Assembly (NCBI GenBank): GCA_910588215.1
Contig: CAJUQJ010000009.1
Location: forward strand, 74,003-138,002
DNA length: 64,000 nucleotides
Reading direction: 5' to 3'
From: an uncultured Lachnospiraceae bacterium
GTDB taxonomy: Bacteria > Bacillota > Clostridia > Lachnospirales > Lachnospiraceae
The translations under genes and the position numbers were made by a program. Below, piece after piece: positions 8,620 to 16,172 of this stretch (the stretch's first letter is position 1; the number at the start of each line of letters is the position of its first letter). Under the pieces are notes generated by a model that was not told the DNA's origin, did not search any database, and saw only the letters and a program-made list of their open reading frames with translations.

Positions 8620-9297
8620 CTACCCCTGATTTCCCTGCGGTTCTAAGGTCACTTTCTCCTCCGTCTTCATGAAAAAGCATGTCTCCCGCAGTTTCCCGAC
8701 ATGGTACAGCTTGATCGCTATCTCCTGCATCCGCTGATCCAGCCTGTGATAGCAGCGCTTCCCCTCCCAGGGAAGCCCGGTTATATACTCCTGCTGCCGT
8801 TCATTCAAGGCTGCAAGAACCGCTTCAAACGCAGCCGGCTCCTTATGCAGCAGCAAGCCAAAGCTGCAGGAAATATATGCTTCACCGTTATTTTCCTTAT
8901 ACTTATCCGCCAGGTACACCGCCAGGCTCCTGCCGGCTTCGCCGCCCTCTCCGAACTTGCGTTCCTTCCAACAAATCTCGCCGGCTTTCTCCTCAATATC
9001 TCTTGCCGCCAGTCGGAAGCTGGTCCTGCCGTATTTATCCCGCTCTATCACATACTCGGCTCTGCCTCCGCTCCGCCTCTTCCCGCTGCCCGGTTCTTCC
9101 GCCAGCAGGACACCCGTTTCAAGCAGCCTCTGCCAGACCGTCTTCTGCACTCTCTCATAAGGCGTCGGAAAAGACAGCTGTCCGCTGATCTGCTTGACCG
9201 TATAACCCAGATCTGCCAGGTGACGGATCGCCCCGCCACTGGCCGCCTCGTATGTAAAATCAGACAAGGCGTTCTTGAAATATTCCTGTTCTGCCAT
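8620..9297 (-). CDS. hypothetical protein, possible winged-helix N-terminus
   Basis: I do not recognise this 225-residue protein. The first 70 residues contain the pattern GYTVKQISGQLSFPTPYERV, which reads like the recognition helix of a winged helix followed by VWQRLLETGVLL. The middle is rich in charged residues. There are no membrane segments and no signal peptide. AGGAGG lies 15 bases upstream of the ATG, so the start is only moderately secure. It stands alone between the beta-glucoside operon and the YbaK gene. A DNA-binding role is a guess from the N-terminal pattern only. Confidence 0.6.
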   Translation of the reverse strand: MAEQEYFKNALSDFTYEAASGGAIRHLADLGYTVKQISGQLSFPTPYERVQKTVWQRLLETGVLLAEEPGSGKRRSGGRAEYVIERDKYGRTSFRLAARDIEEKAGEICWKERKFGEGGEAGRSLAVYLADKYKENNGEAYISCSFGLLLHKEPAAFEAVLAALNERQQEYITGLPWEGKRCYHRLDQRMQEIAIKLYHVGKLRETCFFMKTEEKVTLEPQGNQG

Positions 9298-9375
9298 ATT
9301 GCCCCACGATTCCTCCTAAGCAGATCACTGATCCAAAAACAAACAAGCCGGTCCGGAAAACTGCCTGCAGGCAGT

Positions 9376-9843
9376 CTAATAGCCCTTACAGACATCCACC
9401 CACGCTTCATACCCGGAACACTTCTCCAGTTCCGGGATTGTTAACTCAATCGCACTGTTGGCGCTTCCGCAAGCGGGATACACCGTTTCAAACCGCTGCA
9501 GAGACACATCCAGATAGACCGGCACCCCCTCCTTCACCGCAAAAGGACAGACACCACCCACTACATGTCCTGTCATCTCCTCTACTTCCTCGAAGGAGAG
9601 CATCTTCGCTTTCATACCAAATCGTTCCTTATATTTGTGGTTGTCAACCTTTGCATCTCCCGCTGTGCAGATCAATACTGCCTTATCCCCCTGCAGGAAT
9701 GAAAGCGTCTTCGCGATCCGCTGCGCCTCGCAGTTAAGCGCCTCGGCCGCCAACTCCACCGTAGCACTGGACACGTCAAATTCCCGAATCCGTTCTTCCA
9801 TATCATATTGTTTCAAATAAGCTTTTACACTCTCTATCGACAT
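9376..9843 (-). CDS. YbaK/EbsC-family aminoacyl-tRNA deacylase
   Basis: The 155-residue product is a stand-alone editing domain of the YbaK/ProX type. Such proteins hydrolyse mischarged tRNA, typically Cys-tRNA(Pro). Typical features are the Lys in RIAKTLSFLQGDKAVLIC, the GDAKVDNHKYKERFG segment, and VGGVCPFAVKEGVPVYLD with the conserved GGVCPF motif. The start at 9843 is preceded by AGGAG at 9 bases; a longer frame reaching 10179 has no good start signal and runs through a repeat. The gene follows ptsI but is separated from it by hairpin repeats, so it is probably transcribed on its own. Confidence 0.9.
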   Translation of the reverse strand: MSIESVKAYLKQYDMEERIREFDVSSATVELAAEALNCEAQRIAKTLSFLQGDKAVLICTAGDAKVDNHKYKERFGMKAKMLSFEEVEEMTGHVVGGVCPFAVKEGVPVYLDVSLQRFETVYPACGSANSAIELTIPELEKCSGYEAWVDVCKGY

Positions 9844-9898
9844 TTTCCGTTTTCTCCTGTCACTGTTTTCTCTTTTGTTGTAAGTAGCCATACATAGA

Positions 9899-9940
9899 AA
9901 GACCACCCCTAAACTTCGGCCGAGTACGGGGTGGCTTTTA
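9899..9940. terminator. inverted repeat upstream of the YbaK gene
   Basis: CCACCCC and GGGGTGG flank a loop containing CGGCCG. On the plus strand the right arm runs into CTTTT. It may end transcription from either side between ptsI and the YbaK gene; the T-tract is short. Confidence 0.45.
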
Positions 9941-10011
9941 CTATCTCTAATATAGCATTTCTCTTTCACTATTTCAAGAAAACTTTTCCTGCAATCCCAA
10001 AACACATGCCA

Positions 10012-10108
10012 ATCAAAGACCCCGCTGCAAGCAACGGGGTCTTTGACCCTCGCGGCAGTCGCCAAATGTCTGCAAGCAGCCACTTGGCTCGTTGCTCGCG
10101 GGAATAAA
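10012..10108. repeat. full copy of the CCCCGCTGCAAGCA dispersed repeat, with a terminator-like hairpin
   Basis: The first part is a near-perfect hairpin, CAAAGACCCCG (10014-10024) pairing with CGGGGTCTTTG (10035-10045). The second part holds GCCAAATG and CACTTGGC that can pair through one G-U. A shortened copy is at 8313-8364. It lies 75 bp past the ptsI stop codon and may serve as its terminator. Confidence 0.65.
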
Positions 10109-10182
10109 AATCGTGGCTGCAGTTCATGGCTTGACCATACGCAAACTATAGCACATGAAAACGTAAAATTATTGGCCAAATT

Positions 10183-11805
10183 CTATACATCCGCTTCCCT
10201 GACCACTTTCCTCACCCGCAGCACCATCGATGGAGCCACTGACAGTTCGTCAAGTCCCATCCGCAGAAATTCTTCTGTAAGTTCCAGATCGGCTCCCAGC
10301 TCACCGCAGATGCCGGACCATTTGCCGTACTTATGGGCGTTGTCCGTCACCAGCTTGATCATCCGCAGCACTGCAGGATGATGCGGATCATAGAAATCAT
10401 CCAACTTCGCGTTCTGCCTGTCAAGAGCCAGCGTATACTGTGTCAGATCGTTAGTTCCTATACTGAAAAAGTCCACGATCTGCGCCAATTCCTCACTGAC
10501 CATCACCGCCGCAGGCGTCTCGATCATGATACCCTGCTCCGGCACCTTGTAAGGAATCTGCGCCTCATCCAACTCCGCCTTCACCTCGTCTACGATCTCA
10601 TAGATCCGCTTCACTTCCGCAACGGAAATGATCATCGGATACATGATGGAAAGATTGCCATACATAGCCGCCCGCAGAAGTGCCCGCAACTGGGTCTTGA
10701 AAATATCCGGCTGCTTTAAGCAGATACGGATCGCCCGATAGCCAAGTGCCGGGTTATCCTCTTTGCCCAGATTAAAATAGTCAACTTGCTTATCTGCACC
10801 GATATCCAGTGTACGGATGATGACCTTCTTACCCGCCATGGTCTGTACCACCTGTCTGTATGCCTGGAACTGTTCTTCCTCCGTCGGAAAGTCATCTCTG
10901 CCCAGATACAAAAACTCGCTGCGGAAAAGGCCGATGCCGCCCGCATCATTCTCCAGCACATAACCCACATCAGAGACACTGCCGATATTAGCGTAAATAT
11001 TGATCTTCTGCCCGGAAGGCGTTACATTCTCCTTGCCCTTCAAGGTCTGTAAGAGTCTCAGCTTCTCCTGTTCTTCACGTATCTTCTCTTCCACCTCGGC
11101 ACAGATCTCCTCGGAAGGCTCGAAGATCACTTCCCCTTTGAAACCATCCACCACGGCCTTCATGCCCGTGTGTATCTCGTCCAGATTCATAGGTATCCCG
11201 ATCAACGCCGGAATATTCATCATTCTGGCAAGAATTGCCGTGTGAGAATTGGTGGAGCCGTGCACCGTCACAAATGCAAGAATCTTCGATTTATCCATTT
11301 GTACGGTCTCACTGGGACTTAAATCGTCCGCAACGATAATGGACGGCTCCATGGATGCCAGATCCACGTCCTCCTGTCCCATAAGGTTCCTTACGAGACG
11401 GTTGGATATATCCTTCACATCCGCCGCTCTAGCCTTCATATAATCGTCATCCATATTGGCAAACATCTCCGAGAAGTTGTCCCCTGTAACGGCAACAGCA
11501 TACTCTGCATTCACCATCTCTGTCTGGATCATATTATGGATCGCATCCAGATAATCATCATCCTCCAGCATCATCTGGTGTACTTCAAAAATAGCCGCGC
11601 TTGCCTCACCGACTTCCTTAACAGCCTTGTCATACAGCCTCTGCAGCTGCTCCGCAGCCTGTTCTCCGGCCTGCTTAAGACGTGCGAGCTCGGCGTCCAC
11701 ATCCGTGATCTTGGTCCGTTTGACCTTTTGGTCATCCTTCTTCAAAACTGCAACAGGTCCGATGACCACCCCTTTATAAACTGCTTTTCCGGATAACTTC
11801 ACCAT
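10183..11805 (-). CDS. ptsI: PTS enzyme I (phosphoenolpyruvate-protein phosphotransferase)
   Basis: At 540 residues this is a normal-length EI. The N-terminal HPr-binding and phosphohistidine domains include HGSTNSHTAILAR with the phosphorylated His near residue 190. The C-terminal PEP-binding barrel contains GGIGLFRSEFLY, ADFFSIGTNDLTQYTLA-type (here VDFFSIGTNDLTQY) and GICGELG. The start at 11805 (MVKLSGKAVYKG) is preferred over an in-frame ATG at 11928 because GGAGG and AGGGGA lie just upstream and the longer frame overlaps ptsH. It follows ptsH by 37 bp and feeds all PTS permeases of the cell, including the one at 5358. Confidence 0.97.
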   Translation of the reverse strand: MVKLSGKAVYKGVVIGPVAVLKKDDQKVKRTKITDVDAELARLKQAGEQAAEQLQRLYDKAVKEVGEASAAIFEVHQMMLEDDDYLDAIHNMIQTEMVNAEYAVAVTGDNFSEMFANMDDDYMKARAADVKDISNRLVRNLMGQEDVDLASMEPSIIVADDLSPSETVQMDKSKILAFVTVHGSTNSHTAILARMMNIPALIGIPMNLDEIHTGMKAVVDGFKGEVIFEPSEEICAEVEEKIREEQEKLRLLQTLKGKENVTPSGQKINIYANIGSVSDVGYVLENDAGGIGLFRSEFLYLGRDDFPTEEEQFQAYRQVVQTMAGKKVIIRTLDIGADKQVDYFNLGKEDNPALGYRAIRICLKQPDIFKTQLRALLRAAMYGNLSIMYPMIISVAEVKRIYEIVDEVKAELDEAQIPYKVPEQGIMIETPAAVMVSEELAQIVDFFSIGTNDLTQYTLALDRQNAKLDDFYDPHHPAVLRMIKLVTDNAHKYGKWSGICGELGADLELTEEFLRMGLDELSVAPSMVLRVRKVVREADV

Positions 11806-11842
11806 AGTTTCCCCTGCCTCCTCTATAATCTGCTTCGTATTT

Positions 11843-12100
11843 TTAGAGATTAGCCTCGAAAAATGCCTTGATACCCTCGAATGCAGCATCTTCATCCGCA
11901 CCTTCCACGGATACTTCCACATTCTCACCGCACTTTACACCCAGTCCCATAAGTGCCATCAACTTCGTAGCTTCGGCTGATTTACCGTCTTTCGTAATGG
12001 AAACCTTACTCTGATATTTCTTCGCTTCCTTTACCAAAAGCCCTGCCGGTCTCGCATGAATCCCTACCTCATCCTTGATGACATACTCAAATTTCTTCAT
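11843..12100 (-). CDS. ptsH: HPr phosphocarrier protein with Lys at position 46
   Basis: The 85-residue protein aligns without gaps over its first 60 positions to Bacillus HPr. His15 lies in GIHARPAG and is the phosphate carrier site. The position of the regulatory Ser46 (LKSIMGVMSLG in Bacillus) is occupied by Lys in ATKLMALMGLG. HPr kinase/phosphorylase could therefore not phosphorylate it at this place, so it should not act as a CcpA co-repressor in the usual way. It is first in the ptsH-ptsI operon, with a clear promoter upstream. Confidence 0.97.
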   Translation of the reverse strand: MKKFEYVIKDEVGIHARPAGLLVKEAKKYQSKVSITKDGKSAEATKLMALMGLGVKCGENVEVSVEGADEDAAFEGIKAFFEANL

Positions 12101-12191
12101 GTTGTGTTTCCTCCTTGTAATTTGTCATTTTTTTAAATTGAAATAATTCTATCTCTGACTGATTCGTCGTTTTGTATAATTATATTACATT

Positions 12192-12220
12192 ATTATAGTA
12201 TATATCAGACATATTCACAA
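12192..12220 (-). promoter_or_regulatory. ptsHI promoter
   Basis: On the minus strand TTGTGA (12215-12220), 17 bp, and a perfect TATAAT (12192-12197) lie about 90 bp before the ptsH start codon. A GGAGG ribosome binding site follows at about 12112. Confidence 0.75.
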
Positions 12221-12232
12221 GTCCAAAATTAC

Positions 12233-12516
12233 TCCACCTGTGCGGTTGCAATCCAGCAGTTACTATTCACGGTGCCCTGCACCTTGCTGCATGGGCATTG
12301 AGTACGTAGTACTCGCCGATAACTTTACGGTTTCAGGCATCCAACAATTTGTCTGTATGCCATTTATGGCAATACAGACAGGCTGTTGGATTAGCAACCC
12401 ACTTCCAAATGAGTAAAACGCGGATGCGAAAGCAGACGCAAGAGTGCTTAAGCACGGTTTTACGAATACGGAAGTCAGGTTGGATGCTCTTTGAAGCGTC
12501 CAACCGCACAGGTGGA
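12233..12516 (-). repeat. composite repeat: split long palindrome enclosing a GTAAC-ended module
   Basis: The outer arms TCCACCTGTGCGGTTG (12233-12248) and CAACCGCACAGGTGGA (12501-12516) are exact reverse complements, about 250 bp apart. The same palindrome is uninterrupted at 54013-54062. Inside, on the minus strand, lies the module GGATGCCTGAAACCG...GGGCACCGTGAATAGTAAC (12259-12342) that recurs at 39388-39471 and in part at 57835-57905. A further hairpin (GTCTGTATTGCCAT/ATGGCATACAGAC) is also present. The element fills most of the 485-bp gap between lacI and ptsH, and no gene is seen in it. Confidence 0.75.
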
Positions 12517-12585
12517 AATTACTTATAGAAGTAACAAGCAATCAAAACTGCTCTCTTATCGCAAAGGCCAGAAGCACTTCTCCCG

Positions 12586-13563
12586 CTACGCCTCCACAAT
12601 ATGATACCCCAGCCGCATCTCCTTGGACGCCTGCTGTTCCTCCTTATCGGCCAATGTCTCCATCAGCATCTGCACCGCGATCTCCCCGCTCTTCTCATAG
12701 GAATAGTGTAATGTGATCAGAGACGGGATCGCCACTCTCGCGATCTCTGCGTCCCCCTGTCCGCCCAGTAAGATCTGCTCCGGCACCTTGATCCCCTGCT
12801 CCCTGAGATACTGCTGTACACCCGCCGCCATCGTATCGGTGGCACAGATCAGACCATCCAGATCCTGATAACGCGCCAATATCTCTCCGGCCTTCTCATA
12901 ACCGGAGCGTATGGAAAAGGATGCCGTTACATGACGGCCCACAAGCTCCTCATGGCCCATATCCCGCACGGCATCACAGAAGGCCCGATATCGTTCCGAG
13001 CCCACCGCCACATCCTGTTGGATAGCGCCGATATAGCCCAGTTTCGTCCTGCCCCGCTCTAAGAAAAGCTTAGTCAGATCATAAAAAGCATGATAATCAT
13101 CGTGGAAGACGCAGTTATATCCCGACATCTGCTGCCCCACGATCACCACGGGAACGGAGAAATTCTTAAGGATCTTCTTGTGCTCCGTCTGAAACACAGT
13201 GCCTAAAAGGATCACCCCATCCACTTGTTTCTCCCCAAATGCATCCAGATACTCCAGTTCCATCTTCGGATCGTTCTGAGTCACAGCCAACAACATTTGA
13301 TATCCATTCTCGTTGATCATCGAAAGTATGCCTTCCACGATCCTGCCGATCGAGGCAGACGCTATCTTAGGCACGATCACGCCGATCATCTTTGTCCGTT
13401 TCGTCCTGAGCGTCTGAGCCTGCACCGAAGGCCGGTAGCCGGTCTTCTCTACTACCAGCCTGATGGCTTCCCGTTTCTCCTCCGAAATATATCCGTTGTT
13501 AAAATAGCGGGATACGGCCGCTCTGGATACTCCGGCCATTTCCGCGATCTTCCCTATATTCAT
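12586..13563 (-). CDS. LacI-family transcriptional regulator
   Basis: The 325-residue protein has the LacI helix-turn-helix at residues 1-45 (IGKIAEMAGVSRAAVSRYFNNG, with the hinge helix TGYRPSVQAQTL) and a periplasmic-binding-like effector domain. It lies downstream of the GH13 gene with about 100 bp between them and upstream of the ptsHI repeat region. Three LacI/CcpA-type operator sequences occur at 15710-15991 in front of the GH13 gene. The simplest reading is that it represses the alpha-glycosidase cluster in response to an alpha-linked oligosaccharide. The ligand is not visible in the sequence. Confidence 0.92.
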   Translation of the reverse strand: MNIGKIAEMAGVSRAAVSRYFNNGYISEEKREAIRLVVEKTGYRPSVQAQTLRTKRTKMIGVIVPKIASASIGRIVEGILSMINENGYQMLLAVTQNDPKMELEYLDAFGEKQVDGVILLGTVFQTEHKKILKNFSVPVVIVGQQMSGYNCVFHDDYHAFYDLTKLFLERGRTKLGYIGAIQQDVAVGSERYRAFCDAVRDMGHEELVGRHVTASFSIRSGYEKAGEILARYQDLDGLICATDTMAAGVQQYLREQGIKVPEQILLGGQGDAEIARVAIPSLITLHYSYEKSGEIAVQMLMETLADKEEQQASKEMRLGYHIVEA

Positions 13564-13662
13564 CTCCGCTCCTTATACACCTGCGATACCGCCATGTCGA
13601 TACCTGATACTCTTCTATAGCATCTGTCCCATTGTCGACCGGGTCATAACTTTATCATTGCA

Positions 13663-15651
13663 TCAAGAAAGTTTCTTCATATAGTAGAACCCATAGCCCG
13701 GTACCTGTACATCCACCGGCTGCACCCTGTTTCCGGAGATCAGATCCACATAGTCGCCGTCTGCCTCCTTGATCCACGCCGTCTTGTCAACGCCGCTGAA
13801 ATTAAACAGTCCAATCAGCTTCTCTCCCTCGAAGTATCTTCCGATACACAGAAGAGAATCATCCCATGTCTCGATCGTCCACGTATCTGCCTGTGTCACG
13901 AACACCTTCTCCGTCCTGCGAATCTGTTCCAACTTGTCAAGTCCCTGGAACATTTTTCCTTCCACCGAAGCAGCATCTGTCCTGTTCTCCGCAAGCTTCC
14001 AGTTCATCGCCCCGCGGTGAATATATCTGGAATCTGCTGCCTTGTTGGGGTCTTCCTTATAACTGTAATCGTTAACCTGCCCGATCTCGTCTCCGCTGTA
14101 CAGTACCGGGATGCCTGACTGCATGAACATATAAGCGTGCAGCATCAAGTCCTTTTGCACTGCCATCTCCATGGCCGCCTCATCCTGTTCGAAACCTGCC
14201 TTCTCAATACCGCACATGGAAGCCGTCGTGCCGCAGAATCTGGCATCCCCTGTGACCGGATCCGCGTTGTAAAGTTCACCACGGCTGGTGCTGTCCTCAG
14301 TATACCCCTGGAAATAATCGTTAAGATATTGTTTGTGAGAACGCTCTCCCATCCCTTCCATCTGCAGCGTGCCGTAATCCAGCCCCCAGCCGATATCATC
14401 ATGGCAGCGCAGGTAGTTGAGGAAAACATACTCCTTGGGCAGCCCGTTCACGATATCCAACTGCTGTTTTAGAAGCTTAACATTGCGGGTCGCTACCGTA
14501 TGCCATGTGGTCGCCATAGTCGTAACGTTATAAAGCATGTGGCATTCCGGCTTCTCTACCGTTCCGAAGTAAGGGACCACTTTCTCCGGCTCCATCACCA
14601 CTTCTCCCAGCAGGAGCACGCTAGGGCAGATGATCTCGCAGATCATACGCATCATGCGCACGATGGTATGTACCTGCTTCAGATTGCGGCAAGGCGTATT
14701 CAGTTCTTTCCAGATATACGGCACTGCATCGATCCGGATAATATCGATTCCCCGATTGGCCAGAAAGAGGAAATTATACATCATATCATTAAACACTCTT
14801 GGGTTCCTGTAATTCAAGTCCCACTGGTAAGGGTAAAAGGTAGTCATTACATAATGGCCGATATCCTCGATCCACGTAAAGTTTCCCGGCGCCGTGGTCG
14901 GAAATACCTGGGGCACCGTCCGTTCATACTGAGCCGGTATATCTCCGTTATCATAGAAAAAGTAGCGGCTCATATACTCTCCGTCACCTTGTCTTGCTTT
15001 CTTCGCCCACTCATGATCCTCCGATGTATGGTTCATGACAAAATCCATGCAGACATTGATGCCTTTCTTATGACAGGCCGCCGTCAGGCTCTCCAGATCC
15101 TCCATGGAACCAAGCTTCTCCTGCACCTTCCGGAAATCCGCCACCGCGTAGCCTCCGTCAGAGCGTCCCTCAGGCGTCTCCAGAAAAGGCATCAGGTGGA
15201 TGTAATTCACATTGCACTGCTCGATATAATCCAGTTTGGACTGCACACCTTTCATATTACCGGCAAAATTGTCAATATAGAACATCATGCCCAGCATATC
15301 GTTCTGCTTATACCAGTCTTTGTCTTTTTCTCTGTTTGTATCCAGCTTTTTCAATGCGTCATTTCTTTCCAGATAAAACTGATACATCTGCTCGCATAAT
15401 TCCGCAAACATGGAATCATTCTCATATAATTCCATGTAGAGCCAACGCAGCTCGTCATGATGTCTCTGCAATCTCTCCTCGAAGATCTTCGCCAGTTTAT
15501 CGTCTGCCTTCCTGACGGTTTCTTCAGGCAGATCCGCAGCCGCATCCTTCGTCTTCTTCTCCTGTACGGTCTGTCCCTTCATCTGCTCTGCCGTCTTGTT
15601 CGCCTTTGCTGCCGCCGTTTTCCGGCCTGTTTTTTTCTTACCCTTCACCAT
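13663..15651 (-). CDS. GH13 alpha-amylase-superfamily enzyme, amylosucrase-like (subfamily 4 type)
   Basis: The 662-residue protein carries the four GH13 regions: DFVMNHTS, GIDIIRIDAVPY (nucleophile Asp), LLGEVVME (acid/base Glu) and LRCHDDIGW (transition-state Asp). The N-terminal helical segment around residues 40-100 and the HDDIGW sequence resemble amylosucrases and related sucrose-acting enzymes, whose usual length is about 640. The first 35 residues are a Lys/Ala/Thr-rich extension and no signal peptide is seen, so it is cytoplasmic. Likely activity is transglucosylation or hydrolysis of sucrose or related alpha-glucosides. It is followed by the LacI gene. Confidence 0.85.
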   Translation of the reverse strand: MVKGKKKTGRKTAAAKANKTAEQMKGQTVQEKKTKDAAADLPEETVRKADDKLAKIFEERLQRHHDELRWLYMELYENDSMFAELCEQMYQFYLERNDALKKLDTNREKDKDWYKQNDMLGMMFYIDNFAGNMKGVQSKLDYIEQCNVNYIHLMPFLETPEGRSDGGYAVADFRKVQEKLGSMEDLESLTAACHKKGINVCMDFVMNHTSEDHEWAKKARQGDGEYMSRYFFYDNGDIPAQYERTVPQVFPTTAPGNFTWIEDIGHYVMTTFYPYQWDLNYRNPRVFNDMMYNFLFLANRGIDIIRIDAVPYIWKELNTPCRNLKQVHTIVRMMRMICEIICPSVLLLGEVVMEPEKVVPYFGTVEKPECHMLYNVTTMATTWHTVATRNVKLLKQQLDIVNGLPKEYVFLNYLRCHDDIGWGLDYGTLQMEGMGERSHKQYLNDYFQGYTEDSTSRGELYNADPVTGDARFCGTTASMCGIEKAGFEQDEAAMEMAVQKDLMLHAYMFMQSGIPVLYSGDEIGQVNDYSYKEDPNKAADSRYIHRGAMNWKLAENRTDAASVEGKMFQGLDKLEQIRRTEKVFVTQADTWTIETWDDSLLCIGRYFEGEKLIGLFNFSGVDKTAWIKEADGDYVDLISGNRVQPVDVQVPGYGFYYMKKLS

Positions 15652-15704
15652 TACTCTTTACCATCCTTTTACTGTCTGCATAATTTGTCATTACCTTGGT
15701 GTGC

Positions 15705-15730
15705 TATAATGAAATCGGTTACACTTTAAA
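15705..15730 (-). promoter_or_regulatory. GH13 promoter with a LacI/CcpA-type operator between -35 and -10
   Basis: TGTAACCGATTTCA (minus strand, 15710-15723) fits the catabolite-responsive consensus TGWAANCGNTNWCA at every position. It is followed by the -10-like TATAGC. It lies about 60 bp before the GH13 start codon, so a bound repressor would block the promoter. Confidence 0.65.
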
Positions 15731-15814
15731 TCCGTTATTACTATAACACTTCCTGCATTTCTTTGTAAATTGGCACTTGTTCCAAAACACGGACTATGAT
15801 TTTGTCTATAATGC

Positions 15815-15828
15815 TGTAATCGATTCCA
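15815..15828. promoter_or_regulatory. second LacI/CcpA-type operator
   Basis: TGTAATCGATTCCA matches the same consensus at 13 of 14 positions. On the minus strand it is followed by ATTATAGAC, echoing the ATTATAGCAC after the first operator, as if the operator-promoter unit had been duplicated. Confidence 0.55.
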
Positions 15829-15977
15829 CATTAATCTTACGTTTTTTTTCAATTCCGAAGTATTTTGCGCTGAGGACGTGAGCAGAATTTAGGAGTTTTC
15901 CGAAGGAATACTCTGATTTTGCTCTGCTATCAATATAATTTGCGACGCTTCTATACCTCCACTCCATCTTCTTATTG

Positions 15978-15991
15978 TGTAATCGTTTTCA
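15978..15991. promoter_or_regulatory. third LacI/CcpA-type operator
   Basis: TGTAATCGTTTTCA fits the consensus TGWAANCGNTNWCA at every position. It lies about 330 bp before the GH13 start, in a 520-bp gap that otherwise shows no gene, and could allow looping with the promoter-proximal sites. Confidence 0.55.
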
Positions 15992-16055
15992 TTTAATGTC
16001 CATCTTACCGCCCTTGTTTGATTTCGTATACAAATCTTTCGACACCCGGATCCCA

Positions 16056-16103
16056 CGAAAAAAATACAGGGACGGGCTATTTTCTCTTACACCCATCCCT
16101 GCA
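16056..16103 (-). terminator. intrinsic terminator after the GH27 gene
   Basis: On the minus strand GCAGGGATGGG pairs with CCCGTCCCTG and is followed by TATTTTTTTC. It lies 70 bp after the GH27 stop codon and isolates it from the GH13 promoter region. Confidence 0.85.
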
Positions 16104-16172
16104 TAAACTGTCCATCTGCTTCACGGATATTCCTTTATTCTATATCTATGGAAACATCCCTGTCGATCGAAT

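Noticed and set aside
9844..10179. N-terminal extension of the YbaK protein
   Set aside because: The extra residues run through the dispersed repeat and a hairpin; the start at 9843 has a proper ribosome binding site.
12263..12541. 92-codon frame in the lacI-ptsH gap
   Set aside because: It lies inside the repeat element; the apparent coding comes from the repeat's base composition.
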